Assembly (NCBI GenBank): GCA_022820805.1
Contig: JAJEEV010000043.1
Span: 178,427-242,426, forward strand
Reading direction: 5' to 3'
From: Acidimicrobiia bacterium
GTDB taxonomy: Bacteria > Actinomycetota > Acidimicrobiia > Acidimicrobiales > Aldehydirespiratoraceae
DNA: 64,000 nt
Part shown: positions 18,387 through 27,278 of the stretch, piece after piece
How the letters are laid out: each line of letters starts with the position of its first letter
Numbering within the stretch: position 1 is the first letter of the stretch
The notes under the pieces: generated by a model
Databases searched by the model: none
Seen by the model: only the letters and a program-made list of their open reading frames with translations
What the model was told of the DNA's origin: nothing
Made by a program: the position numbers and the translations under genes

Positions 18387-20528
18387 ATGGCCGCGCCGAT
18401 GACCGAGGGCCCCGATCCCGCAGCCCTAGAGGCCTGGGCAGGCGACGAGGAGCAGGCGACCAAGCCTGAGGAGCCGAGCCTGTCCGCGGGGGAGTGGCTG
18501 AGCCGGAACCTCTTCTCCTCGGCGGTCAACTCCCTGCTCACGGTGGTGTTCTCGCTGCTGTTGGTCCTCGTGCTGCGCGGCCTGCTCAACTTCATGTTCA
18601 GCGAGGAGCGGACGTGGCGGGCCGTCAAGACCAACATGCGGTTCCTGTTCACCCACGCCTACCCCCAGTCGCAGTACGCCCGCATCTGGGTCTGCATCGG
18701 GGTCATAGCGGTGCTCTCGGGGTTGTCCGTCGGGCTGCTGGCCCGGACCGGCGGCGGCATCTCAATGAAGAAGCTGTCGATGAACCTGATGGCTGCCGGC
18801 GCCCTGATCGCGCTGGGGATACTGCTGCGCGAGCCGTCGGCGGCGGTCGGAGCCGACGGCAGGGCCATACACCGCAGCGGGGCCGAGGCCCGTGGCGACT
18901 CCTTCGTCGACTGGCTGGATGCCAATGCTCTAACGGTGCTGGGCCTGCTGGTGCTGGCCAACGTCCTGCTTGCCGCGTGGTTCCACCACCGCGGCACCTA
19001 CCTGCAGGTCGCCACGGAGCCGCGGGTCGCCCACGGGGTGCTCGTGCTGGCCAGCCTCGGCGTGCTGATAGGGCAGCAGTACGCAACCGGCGAGGTCGTC
19101 CGGGAGTCCTTCGCGGAGGCGATGGCGGACCGGGCGTGGTGGTGGCTGGCCGCGGTCGTGCTGGTCGGAGCGGGCGCGGCGCTGTGGGCTGGGCTGGGCG
19201 ACGCCCGCAGGCGCAACACGTTCGTGCCGGCCATGTACGTCTTCTTCGCGGGCGCCGGGTTGATGGTGCTGTCGGCATGGGTCTACCCGTGGGGCCACTA
19301 CGCCTTCCTGGAGGGCGAGTTCATCGCCGAGCCCGGCAGCACGGTGGCGATGACCACGAAGCTGCCGTGGACCGTGATATGGATCCTGCTGGTCGCGACC
19401 TTCGAGCTGGGGCGGGCCATCAAGGGGACCCGGGTGGGCCCGAGGCTGCGGGTGCCTCTGAACCTGCTGTGGGTGATGACGCCGTTCGTCCTGTACTGGG
19501 CCGTGCTGCGCGATCCCGACCTCGACTGGGCCCACGTGATGTCCACCGACATCCCGATGGCGGTGTTCTTCGCAGTCTTCGGCGGCCTCGTCGTCTGGTA
19601 CCTGGCGCACCCCCGCATCGGCGAGACCGGCCGCGTCGTCGCAGTGGGCCTGTTGCTGGTGGCGGTGCTCAACTGGGTGGCCGCCTTCTTCGGCTGGTAC
19701 CCGATGCTCCAGAAGGCGCGGATCAGCTTCCTGCTGCTGGCGGTGGTGGCGATGCTGGCCCACAACTTCGCCGGTGACCGGTCCCAGCGGATGAAGCTCG
19801 TGGCCGCGTGGGTGGCGGCCATGGCTGTGTTCCATTGGCTGGTGACCCTGGTCAACTCACCCTCCACCGTGGACACGCCCACGGACGCCCTGATCGGCGG
19901 CTTCGGCATCACCCTCATCGTGGCCGTGTTCACCCTGCTGCTGTCGTTCCCGCTGGGGGTGCTCCTGGCGCTGGCCCGCACGTCCAAGCTGCCGATCTTC
20001 AGGGTGCTGTCCACCGCCTACATCGAGGTGTTCCGGGGCGTGCCGCTGATCACGCTGCTGTTCTTCTTCACCCTGATCTTCAACCTGTTCCTTCCCCAGA
20101 ACATGACCCTTGTGGACATCGCCGGCGCCACCATCGGCTTCTCGCTCTTCTCGGCCGCCTATCTCGCCGAGAACGTCCGGGGCGGCCTGCAGGCCGTCCG
20201 ACGCGGCCAGTACGAGGCCTCGGACGCGGTCGGGTTCACCACCGTGCAGCGCACCCTGTTCATCGTGCTGCCCCAGGCGCTGAGAGTGTCGATACCGCCG
20301 CTGGTCGGCCAGGTCATCGCCACTTTCAAGGAGACCTCGCTGCTGGCCGTCGTCGGGATCTTCGACTTCCTGCGGATCGCCGACAAGGTCATCTCGGCCC
20401 AGTCGGAGTTCCTCGGCGTCAAGCGCGAGGGCCTGCTGTTCGTGTCGTTCGTCTACTGGATATTCGCCTACAACATGTCCAAGTACAGCCAGCGGCTGGA
20501 GAAGCGGCTAGGAGTGGGGGAGCGGTGA
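18387..20528 (+). CDS. aapM: Amino-acid ABC transporter permease (AapM/BztC family) with long membrane extension
   Basis: Second permease, 713 residues, far longer than the usual 380-430. The recognisable permease domain lies in about the last 220 residues: [44 protein letters not shown] and the EAA loop [23 protein letters not shown]. The first 480 or so residues hold an acidic cytoplasmic head, then around ten hydrophobic segments with short loops. They do not match the canonical permease and may be an expanded version of the N-terminal region of AapM/BztC. The ATG begins one base after the AapQ stop. Function of the extension is unknown. Confidence 0.85.
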   Translation: MAAPMTEGPDPAALEAWAGDEEQATKPEEPSLSAGEWLSRNLFSSAVNSLLTVVFSLLLVLVLRGLLNFMFSEERTWRAVKTNMRFLFTHAYPQSQYARIWVCIGVIAVLSGLSVGLLARTGGGISMKKLSMNLMAAGALIALGILLREPSAAVGADGRAIHRSGAEARGDSFVDWLDANALTVLGLLVLANVLLAAWFHHRGTYLQVATEPRVAHGVLVLASLGVLIGQQYATGEVVRESFAEAMADRAWWWLAAVVLVGAGAALWAGLGDARRRNTFVPAMYVFFAGAGLMVLSAWVYPWGHYAFLEGEFIAEPGSTVAMTTKLPWTVIWILLVATFELGRAIKGTRVGPRLRVPLNLLWVMTPFVLYWAVLRDPDLDWAHVMSTDIPMAVFFAVFGGLVVWYLAHPRIGETGRVVAVGLLLVAVLNWVAAFFGWYPMLQKARISFLLLAVVAMLAHNFAGDRSQRMKLVAAWVAAMAVFHWLVTLVNSPSTVDTPTDALIGGFGITLIVAVFTLLLSFPLGVLLALARTSKLPIFRVLSTAYIEVFRGVPLITLLFFFTLIFNLFLPQNMTLVDIAGATIGFSLFSAAYLAENVRGGLQAVRRGQYEASDAVGFTTVQRTLFIVLPQALRVSIPPLVGQVIATFKETSLLAVVGIFDFLRIADKVISAQSEFLGVKREGLLFVSFVYWIFAYNMSKYSQRLEKRLGVGER

Positions 20529-20568
20529 CGCGAGCCCGAACACGATCGAGAACAACGGGGGAGACGAG

Positions 20569-21348
<780 letters not shown>

Positions 21349-21388
21349 ACCCCACTCCTCTCTCTAAGGCCCGGTAGCGTCCGGCCCC

Positions 21389-22906
21389 ATGGCTGTCCCC
21401 AAGATGCTCGGCCTCGAGACCGAGTACGGCATCGTTCACCGGGGAGCCTCCGAGCCCAACCCCATCTCAGCGTCGTCGCTGCTGATCAACGCCTACCTGA
21501 TCGCCCACGGGCAGGCGCCGGAGCCGGGGCGGGCCGCGGTGGGCTGGGACTTCACCGACGAGACCCCCGGCAACGACGCCCGGGGCGGCGCGCCCGCGGG
21601 ATCGCTGGCACCGGAGATCGAAACCCATCTCGTGAACGCGGTGCTCACCAACGGCGCCCGCTACTACGTGGACCACGCCCACCCCGAGCTCTCCACGCCC
21701 GAATGCGCCGATGCCCTCTCAGTGGTCCTCTACGACAGGGCGGCCGAGCTGATCGCGGCCCGCTCGATGGAGGCGGTCCGGATGCTGCTGCCGCCGGGCG
21801 AGGAGATCGTCGTCTACAAGAACAACTCCGACGGCAAGGGCAACAGCTACGGCTGCCACGAGAACTACCTGGTGAGCCGGGCGGTGCCCTTCTCGCGCAT
21901 CGTCACCGGCGCCACCGCGCACTTCGTGACCCGCCAGATCTACTGCGGCGCGGGCAAGATGGGCAGCGAGACCTCCGGGATGCGCCTCGACGATGCCGGG
22001 TACCAGCTCTCCCAGCGGGCCGACTTCATCGAGGAGGAGGTCGGCCTGGAGACCACCCTCAAGCGCCCCATCGTCAACACCCGCGACGAGCCCCACGCCG
22101 ACGCGGCCAAGTACCGGCGCCTGCACGTGATCGTGGGCGACGCCAACATGTCGCAGGTGGCGACCTTCCTCAAGGTCGGCACCACCGCGCTCGTCATGGC
22201 ACTCGTCGAGGACGATGCGATGCCCCGCGAGTTCCGGTTCGCCACCCCGGTGGCTGCGCTGCGACAGGTGAGCCGCGACCGGCATCTGCGCCAGCCGCTG
22301 GAGCTCGCCGACGGCACCACCGTGACCGCTCTCGGCGTGCAGTGGGAGCTGCTGGCCGCGGCCCGGGCCTACCTGGAGCGGCGGGGCGCCGACGCGGTGG
22401 GGGGCGAGGTCGCGCACCTGGTGGTGGCCCGCTGGGAGGAGGTGCTCGGCGGCCTGGAGCGCGATCCGGGCGAGCTCGCCGGCCAGATCGACTGGGTGGC
22501 CAAGCTCAGGCTCCTGGAGGGCTTCAGGGACCGTCACGGCCTGGACTTCCAGGACGCCCGCCTGCGGGCCCTCGACATCCAGTACCACGATCTGCGCCCG
22601 GACCGGTCCCTGGCCGCCCGGGCTGGGTTGGAGACGCTGGTGGACGAGGCCGCCGCGGTCGAGGCGATGACCGAGCCCCCACCCGACACCCGGGCCTTCT
22701 TCAGGGGCCGCTGCCTTCAGAGGTTCGCAGCCGAGGTGGTGGCGGCCAACTGGGACTCGATCGTCTTCGATGTGGGCGAGGGGTCGCTGCGGCGGGTCTC
22801 GATGACCGAGCCGGCCCGGGGAACGGTCGCCCATGTGGGCGACCTGTTCGACGAGTGCGACTCCGCGATGGAGCTGCTGCGACGCTTGGGGTCCGCCGGC
22901 GCGTAG
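21389..22906 (+). CDS. dop: Depupylase/Pup deamidase Dop
   Basis: Removes Pup from substrates and, where Pup ends in Gln, deamidates it. The 505-residue product starts MAVPKMLGLETEYG, with the metal/ATP-binding glutamates of the glutamine-synthetase-like fold. It is distinguished from PafA by the Dop loop (about residues 48-70, WDFTDETPGNDARGG), which PafA lacks, and by YYVDHAHPELSTPE. The start is supported by TAGCGT ending 8 nt upstream, consistent with a leaderless mRNA. Since Pup here already ends in Glu, its main role should be depupylation. It is followed by a 34-bp dispersed repeat and then pup. Confidence 0.95.
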   Translation: MAVPKMLGLETEYGIVHRGASEPNPISASSLLINAYLIAHGQAPEPGRAAVGWDFTDETPGNDARGGAPAGSLAPEIETHLVNAVLTNGARYYVDHAHPELSTPECADALSVVLYDRAAELIAARSMEAVRMLLPPGEEIVVYKNNSDGKGNSYGCHENYLVSRAVPFSRIVTGATAHFVTRQIYCGAGKMGSETSGMRLDDAGYQLSQRADFIEEEVGLETTLKRPIVNTRDEPHADAAKYRRLHVIVGDANMSQVATFLKVGTTALVMALVEDDAMPREFRFATPVAALRQVSRDRHLRQPLELADGTTVTALGVQWELLAAARAYLERRGADAVGGEVAHLVVARWEEVLGGLERDPGELAGQIDWVAKLRLLEGFRDRHGLDFQDARLRALDIQYHDLRPDRSLAARAGLETLVDEAAAVEAMTEPPPDTRAFFRGRCLQRFAAEVVAANWDSIVFDVGEGSLRRVSMTEPARGTVAHVGDLFDECDSAMELLRRLGSAGA

Positions 22907-22940
22907 GTTCCCGCTCTTGTTCGCTGCGCTCACGGGCCGC
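22907..22940 (+). repeat. 34-bp dispersed repeat, copy 1
   Basis: Begins one base after the dop stop codon. It matches 57979-58012 exactly over 34 bp, in inverted orientation. Key segments are CCGCTCTTG, TTCGCTGCGCTC and ACGGGCCGC. A diverged relative with CGCTCTCGTTCGCTCCGCTC lies near 8027-8046. Both exact copies are intergenic, next to gene ends or starts. Confidence 0.75.
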
Positions 22941-23067
22941 CCAAGTCATAGCAACGTCGTCCCCGGCCTCGCTCAACTCCTGCTAGGCATCAATGCAGTG
23001 TCGCCCATCCGCTCGGCCTCTAACCTCTGTGGACAAGTCGATCCAAGCACGAGCCGGGAGGAACCCA

Positions 23068-23262
23068 GTGGCCGAACGAGAGCAGATCCGCAAGCCGGCC
23101 CCGTCGCCCCGGGAGCAGTCGGTGGAGGAGTCGCCGCCCGCGTCCGAGCGGGGCTCCGACATCAAGGCCCAGCTCGACGATCTGCTCGACGAGATCGACG
23201 AGGTGCTGGAGACCAACGCCGAGGACTTCGTGAAGAGCTACATCCAAAAGGGCGGCGAGTGA
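23068..23262 (+). CDS. pup: Prokaryotic ubiquitin-like protein Pup
   Basis: A 64-residue disordered tag that PafA joins to substrate lysines through its C-terminal glutamate. The middle-to-C-terminal part ([20 protein letters not shown], about residues 31-50) is the helix that binds the Mpa coiled coil, followed by [14 protein letters not shown]. The last residue is Glu, not Gln, so no deamidation is needed before ligation. GTG start with GGGAGG upstream. The stop overlaps the prcB GTG (GTGA at 23259-23262), coupling tag and protease synthesis. Confidence 0.97.
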   Translation: MAEREQIRKPAPSPREQSVEESPPASERGSDIKAQLDDLLDEIDEVLETNAEDFVKSYIQKGGE

Positions 23263-24089
23263 GCCTGCCCCGCTTCGGACCGCACGACGATCCCGGCCCG
23301 AACTTCGCCGCGCTGCTGCGTCTGACCCGTTCCGGGTCCGGTACCGCTGCACCCGGACCGGTCGAGCACCAACCGCTGGCTCCGCCGGAGATCCCCCACG
23401 GCACGACCTGCGTGGCTGTCCGCTACGACTCGGGCGTGGTCCTCGCCGGCGACCGGCGGGCCACTGCGGGGCATCTCATCAGCAACCACCGCATCGAGAA
23501 GGTGTTCCCGGCCGACCGCCACTCCGGCGTGGCCATCGCGGGCGCGGCCGGGCCCTCGGCGGAGATGGTGCGGCTGTTCCAGCTCCAGCTCGAGCACTAC
23601 GAGAAGGTGGAGGGCACCCCCATCAGCCTCGAGGGCAAGGCCAACCAGCTCGGCCAGATGGTGAGGGCCAACCTGCCCGCGGCCATGCAGGGTCTGGTGG
23701 TGGTGCCGATCTTCGCGGGCTTCGACACGGTGGCCTCCAAGGGCCGGATCTTCGAGTACGACGTCACCGGCGGGCGCTACGAGGAGCGCGACCACGCAGC
23801 CACCGGGTCGGGCTCGTTGCACGCCGACACCGTGGTGAAGCTGGGGTTCCGCCCCTCGATGACGCGGTCCGCGGCCACCGACCTGGTGCTGGACGCGCTG
23901 TTCGTGGCCTCCGACGCCGACTCGGCCACCGGCGGTCCCGACCCGGTGCGAGACGTGTTCCCGGTGGTGGCCGTGATCGACGCCGGCGGGTACCAGCGCC
24001 TGGAGGACGCCGAGCTGCGCCGGCGCACCGAGCGGCTGCTGCGCCGCCACCGCACCCGGCGGGAGACCGACAGGGGCGGCTCGTCATGA
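23259..24089 (+). CDS. prcB: 20S proteasome beta subunit
   Basis: Catalytic N-terminal-nucleophile hydrolase, 276 residues. The propeptide is about 48 residues; cleavage between Gly48 and Thr49 in PHGTTCVAV would expose the catalytic threonine. [19 protein letters not shown] and AAGPSAEM are conserved core segments. It overlaps pup (GTGA) and prcA (ATGA), giving the standard pup-prcB-prcA operon. The C-terminal tail is Arg-rich ([19 protein letters not shown]), as in several actinobacterial beta subunits. Confidence 0.96.
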   Translation: MSLPRFGPHDDPGPNFAALLRLTRSGSGTAAPGPVEHQPLAPPEIPHGTTCVAVRYDSGVVLAGDRRATAGHLISNHRIEKVFPADRHSGVAIAGAAGPSAEMVRLFQLQLEHYEKVEGTPISLEGKANQLGQMVRANLPAAMQGLVVVPIFAGFDTVASKGRIFEYDVTGGRYEERDHAATGSGSLHADTVVKLGFRPSMTRSAATDLVLDALFVASDADSATGGPDPVRDVFPVVAVIDAGGYQRLEDAELRRRTERLLRRHRTRRETDRGGSS

Positions 24090-24775
24090 CCATGCCCTTC
24101 TACGCGCCGCCCGAGCAGGTGATGAAGGACAAGGCCGACTATGCCCGCAAGGGCATCGCCCGGGGCCGCAGCCTGGTTGCCTTCCGCTACAGCGGCGGCA
24201 TCGCCATCGTGGCCGAGAACACCTCCAGCACGCTGCGCAAGGTGAGCGAGATCTACGACCGCATCGCTTTCGCGGGGGTGGGCCGCTACAACGAGTTCGA
24301 CCAGCTCCGCATCGCCGGTGTGCGTCACGCCGACCTGAAGGGCTTCGCTTTCAGCCGCGAGGACGTGGACGCTCGCAGCCTGGCCAACGCCTACGCCCAG
24401 AGCCTCGGGCAGGTGTTCACCCACGAGGTGAAGCCGATGGAGGTGGAGATCCTGGTGGCCGAGATCGGCCTCGAAGCCGGCGGCGGCGACGACCAGCTGT
24501 TCCACATCCTCTATGACGGCACCGTGGTCGACGAGGACGACTGGGTGGTGCTGGGCGGCGAGACCGAGGAGATCTCCGAGCGCTTCGAGGACGCGCTGCC
24601 GGGCTCGCCCCGCTCGCTCGCCGACGGCGTGCGGGCCGCGGTGGCAGCCCTGGCCGGCCCCGACCGGACCCTCAGTGCCGCGAGCCTCGAGGCCGCGGTG
24701 CTCGACCGCTCCAACGGCCGCCGAGCCTTCCGCCGCCTAACCGACGAAGAGCTAGCCCCCATCCTCGACCTTTAG
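24086..24775 (+). CDS. prcA: 20S proteasome alpha subunit
   Basis: Outer-ring, gate-forming subunit, 229 residues. It begins [27 protein letters not shown], the alpha-specific N-terminal gate and H0 helix, then SLVAFRYSGGIAIVAEN. Its ring binds the GQYL tail of Mpa. Start by ATGA overlap with prcB. In compact actinobacterial loci pafA follows within a few genes; here a gene-poor junction and an 8.8-kb accessory region intervene. The repeat element at 24864 begins 88 bp after the stop. Confidence 0.96.
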   Translation: MTMPFYAPPEQVMKDKADYARKGIARGRSLVAFRYSGGIAIVAENTSSTLRKVSEIYDRIAFAGVGRYNEFDQLRIAGVRHADLKGFAFSREDVDARSLANAYAQSLGQVFTHEVKPMEVEILVAEIGLEAGGGDDQLFHILYDGTVVDEDDWVVLGGETEEISERFEDALPGSPRSLADGVRAAVAALAGPDRTLSAASLEAAVLDRSNGRRAFRRLTDEELAPILDL

Positions 24776-24863
24776 CTCCAAGCCGTGCCCTCCTGGGGAT
24801 TGAGGACGGACGGCGGTGGATCATGTCATAGGGGTCGAGTAGATTCTGTTTGGGCTGTTCGCC

Positions 24864-24927
24864 AGCTTTGGGTCACCGAGGCTCATCAGTCCATCCAGCG
24901 CCGGGGCCTGTTCAAGCGGGCCCCGGT
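24864..24927 (+). repeat. Hairpin-bearing direct repeat, copy 1 (left side of accessory island)
   Basis: Shares AGCTTTGGGTCAC, GAGGCTCA and CAGTCCATCCAGCGCCGGGG with 30996-31039, same orientation, with only a few substitutions over about 43 bp. It then forms a hairpin: CCGGGGCC (24901-24908) pairs with GGCCCCGG (24919-24926). In the other copy the stem sequence differs but still pairs, so the fold appears conserved rather than the sequence alone. TGTCATAGG occurs upstream of both copies (near 24825 and 30980). The hairpin lies across the end of the DUF3800 gene on the other strand and could also stop its transcription. Confidence 0.7.
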
Positions 24928-25679
24928 TGCTTTCCTGAGTACCTTGGCCACGGCTCCCGCCAAGTCCGAAGCTGAGGCGAGATGTGGTCTCGTCTGAGCA
25001 TCCGTATCGCATCGTCCGACCTCCGGTCTCCATGTGACCGCTTGATACGTTCGGATCGATTCAGGACGAACGCCACAAGGTCAGCAAGTTGAATCCCCCA
25101 GCTTCGCTCCGAATGCGCGAAATACACGCCGTCCACGATGTGGTCGAGCGAGACGTTCAGCCCTCGGTGTTCTCCGATCGGGCCGCCTTCAGTCTGCATT
25201 CTCTGAATCAGGTCGAAGGCGTACTGGTCGTGTTCGTGGTTGTGATCTGCCACCAACAGTGCACGCTGGCTCAACTCATCGCGCTGGCTACGGAGCCAAT
25301 GCTCAATCTTCTCAGTCAAGAACTGGAGCGCCAACAGATGAGGATTCTGGCCTCCGACGAGCAGCGGCTTATTGATTGACGCATAGGCCACGTCGGCATC
25401 GACCTCGCTCATCACAGCGAGAGCCTTGCCATACTCGCGGATGCGCAGATCGGGTGGAGTGCCCTGCCACGGCCCTGAGCCGTGGAACAGTTGATCGCCG
25501 TGGTATTCGACCAGAGGCTCGCTAGTCGGCGCTGCATCCGCGAGCGCATGCAGTTGGTCTGCCATGTCACGTATGCGATCCTCCCGCACCATGACGGCAG
25601 CCAGGAAGTGGATGGGCTGATCCGGATCGTCGAGACGTCTACCCGTGTTGCCCGATTCGTCCAGATAGCAGATCAACAT
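24912..25679 (-). CDS. DUF3800 protein
   Basis: A 255-residue protein of the DUF3800 family, with the N-terminal motif LICYLDESGN (Asp7, Glu8), HNHEHD in the middle and SWGIQLADLVAFVLNR near residue 205. DUF3800 has an RNase-H-like fold with acidic active-site residues and is common on mobile and defence islands; its activity is not established. The ATG is preceded by TAGAGT ending 6 nt upstream, so it is probably leaderless. The last residues are encoded inside the left repeat element. Codon use is less strictly GC-ending than in the proteasome genes next door, consistent with acquisition. Confidence 0.8.
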   Translation of the reverse strand: MLICYLDESGNTGRRLDDPDQPIHFLAAVMVREDRIRDMADQLHALADAAPTSEPLVEYHGDQLFHGSGPWQGTPPDLRIREYGKALAVMSEVDADVAYASINKPLLVGGQNPHLLALQFLTEKIEHWLRSQRDELSQRALLVADHNHEHDQYAFDLIQRMQTEGGPIGEHRGLNVSLDHIVDGVYFAHSERSWGIQLADLVAFVLNRSERIKRSHGDRRSDDAIRMLRRDHISPQLRTWREPWPRYSGKQPGPA

Positions 25680-25904
25680 CGTGACACTCTAGGAGAGCGC
25701 ATCCTGAGGCCTGGTATCTCGGATGCCTCGGATGTCACGACAAGTGCAGGAGAATCCCGGCACAGCAGCTACCGGTGGCGAGACCAGGACCATCTCGGGC
25801 GATCGTCGACGTGCCTCCTGGCAGTGCCGCTGATCGATTGCTTGCAGACACTCAAGGGACGGGCGAGCGGCCCAAGTTGCAGGTCACCCAGGGACAAGGA
25901 CGCC

Positions 25905-26831
25905 TCAGTAGCGGGCCAGCACGGGGTCGATTGCGTCCGCGAGTCGCCCCATAGTTGGCACGAGCCATTCCCACAGTGCAGGCCACGTGCTGCGGTCTTC
26001 GATGCTTATTTCGTGGGGGAAGCGAGCATTGATGACCGAAGCGCGCTTGTCGTTAAGCCGGTGCCACTCCAACGCGGCACCGAACGCCTCTTCGATGTCG
26101 TCGCGTTGGTCATGCAGGCGGTCGTAGAGTTCGGTGGTGGTGTCGTGGTCACCGGTGTCGACGTAGCACTGGGCCACCAGACGCGAACCTCCGGCTCGGG
26201 TGAGGTACTTCACCGTCGGGATCGCTGCCCTAAACTGCATCCAGTTATGGGCCTGCGGGGTCTTGATGCCGCGCCAGCGGGGTTCGGCATCGTGCAGCAT
26301 CGGCAGGAATCCGGCCCAGAACGCCGCGTAAGTGGCCTTGATGCCGCTGCTGGTCGCGGTGGTGCGAACGGTGCGCCGCCAGTTGTCGGGAGCGGCCACG
26401 ACCCGCAGTTGGGGTGCTGGGGGTGACTGGCCGATACGCCATGCTGCTACTTCGACTCCGAAGAACCCGACGCCGCTGGCGATGGTGTTGAGCCATCCCA
26501 GCGCTGATCGGTGCTCGTCTCGCAGTGACTCGGCGATGAGCACGGCGTGGTCGGCATCGAGTCCGGCGGCGTAGGTGATTAGCTGGCCGATGTGGCGGTG
26601 GTCTGAGGGGTTGAGGAAGTTCTCGACCAACACCGTCTCGTCTTGGTCGGTCACGGCGACCACGTCCGCGCTGAACCCTCCGACGGCGGCTTCGGTTTCG
26701 GCGTCCTCAAGGGTCATGCTGAGGGCGTCGCCCAACAGGTCGATGTTGTCTGCCAGCCATGGTGTGAAGTCTGCGGCCTCGTGGCCCCACAGATCCCTCA
26801 GCGGTACGGGTGTGAGTCGCTCCGTTGTCAT
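25905..26831 (-). CDS. DUF4268 protein with nuclease-like N-terminal domain
   Basis: A 308-residue protein. The N-terminal part (about residues 50-110) reads DVVAVTDQDETVLVENFLNPSDHRHIGQLITYAAG, which resembles the PD-(D/E)XK-like segment often fused to DUF4268, though the usual E-x-K is E-N here. The C-terminal part (WAGFLPMLHDAEPRWRGIKTPQAHNWMQFRA onward) is DUF4268-like. Such proteins occur near restriction and defence genes. The ATG has TACCGT ending 8 nt upstream. It is divergent from the helicase operon and may belong to the same island; a direct link to that operon is not shown. Confidence 0.7.
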   Translation of the reverse strand: MTTERLTPVPLRDLWGHEAADFTPWLADNIDLLGDALSMTLEDAETEAAVGGFSADVVAVTDQDETVLVENFLNPSDHRHIGQLITYAAGLDADHAVLIAESLRDEHRSALGWLNTIASGVGFFGVEVAAWRIGQSPPAPQLRVVAAPDNWRRTVRTTATSSGIKATYAAFWAGFLPMLHDAEPRWRGIKTPQAHNWMQFRAAIPTVKYLTRAGGSRLVAQCYVDTGDHDTTTELYDRLHDQRDDIEEAFGAALEWHRLNDKRASVINARFPHEISIEDRSTWPALWEWLVPTMGRLADAIDPVLARY

Positions 26832-26845
26832 GGCAGGGGACGGTA

Positions 26846-27112
26846 GCGGCAGCGTGCCCGACCGTCATCTCGGCCAGATCCAAGGCTGGTCTATTCACAC
26901 ACCTCGCGGTGGACGCCGCCTACTTCGATCAAATGTAGATTGGGTTTGCCTGCTCTAGAGTTCGGTCGAAGGCGGCGAGAGCAAGGAGATGTCGGAGCGT
27001 TGCCGAGGTCGCGCTGTCGGACTCCGTCGGGCTCATTGAACGCGGTGCCTGCTCACGTACGGCACGTCTGCCGCAGAATCGACACTACGATCATGAGTGT
27101 GGCGAACGTTCT
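26846..27112. other. Intergenic region between DUF4268 and helicase genes
   Basis: Together with the small open frame after it, this makes the largest gap in the window (26832-27278). Its left end holds the DUF4268 promoter hexamer (26840-26845, minus strand). A TACGAT hexamer at 27086-27091 on the plus strand could be the -10 element of the helicase operon. I see no hairpin, tandem repeat or RNA gene in the rest. Confidence 0.35.
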
Positions 27113-27265
27113 TTGGAGAAGTTCGACATCGACCTCAAAGGCTTCGAAGACTCGACTTCTGCAGACACACGATTCTCGCTCGCAGGGACGCTGGGCGCCC
27201 TTCGGAGCGCGGCAGGCCGCGAGGCAATGACCGCGCCGGTCGCCCAGCACGAGCCCAGCAACTGA
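27113..27265 (+). CDS. Possible small protein ahead of the helicase operon
   Basis: An open frame from a TTG (27113) to TGA (27263-27265) encodes about 50 residues, starting LEKFDIDLKGFEDS and ending AQHEPSN. Third positions are mostly G or C and the composition is protein-like, unlike the Ser/Arg-rich overlapping frame. It ends 13 bp before the helicase GTG, so it could be a leader cistron. There is no ATG or GTG in frame and no good ribosome site, and it could be the remnant of a longer gene. Function unknown. Confidence 0.25.
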   Translation: MEKFDIDLKGFEDSTSADTRFSLAGTLGALRSAAGREAMTAPVAQHEPSN

Positions 27266-27278
27266 ATGGAGGGAGACG

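Noticed and set aside
16694..18652. Very long minus-strand open frame opposite the permease genes
   Set aside because: Composition (Asp/His/Gln/Gly-rich) is that of a GC-rich antisense shadow; the permease frame has membrane segments and the EAA loop.
22907..23067. Upstream extension of Pup to an ATG at 22993
   Set aside because: It would add 25 residues with no counterpart in Pup; the GTG at 23068 has a good ribosome site and gives the normal 64 residues.
24864..24930. tRNA gene as integration site of the island
   Set aside because: GTTCAAGC in the loop recalls a T-arm, but no acceptor stem, anticodon arm or CCA region can be drawn.
27093..27230. ATG-started frame upstream of the helicase gene
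   Set aside because: It is Ser/Thr/Arg-rich, as expected of an out-of-frame reading; the overlapping frame ending at 27265 looks more protein-like.
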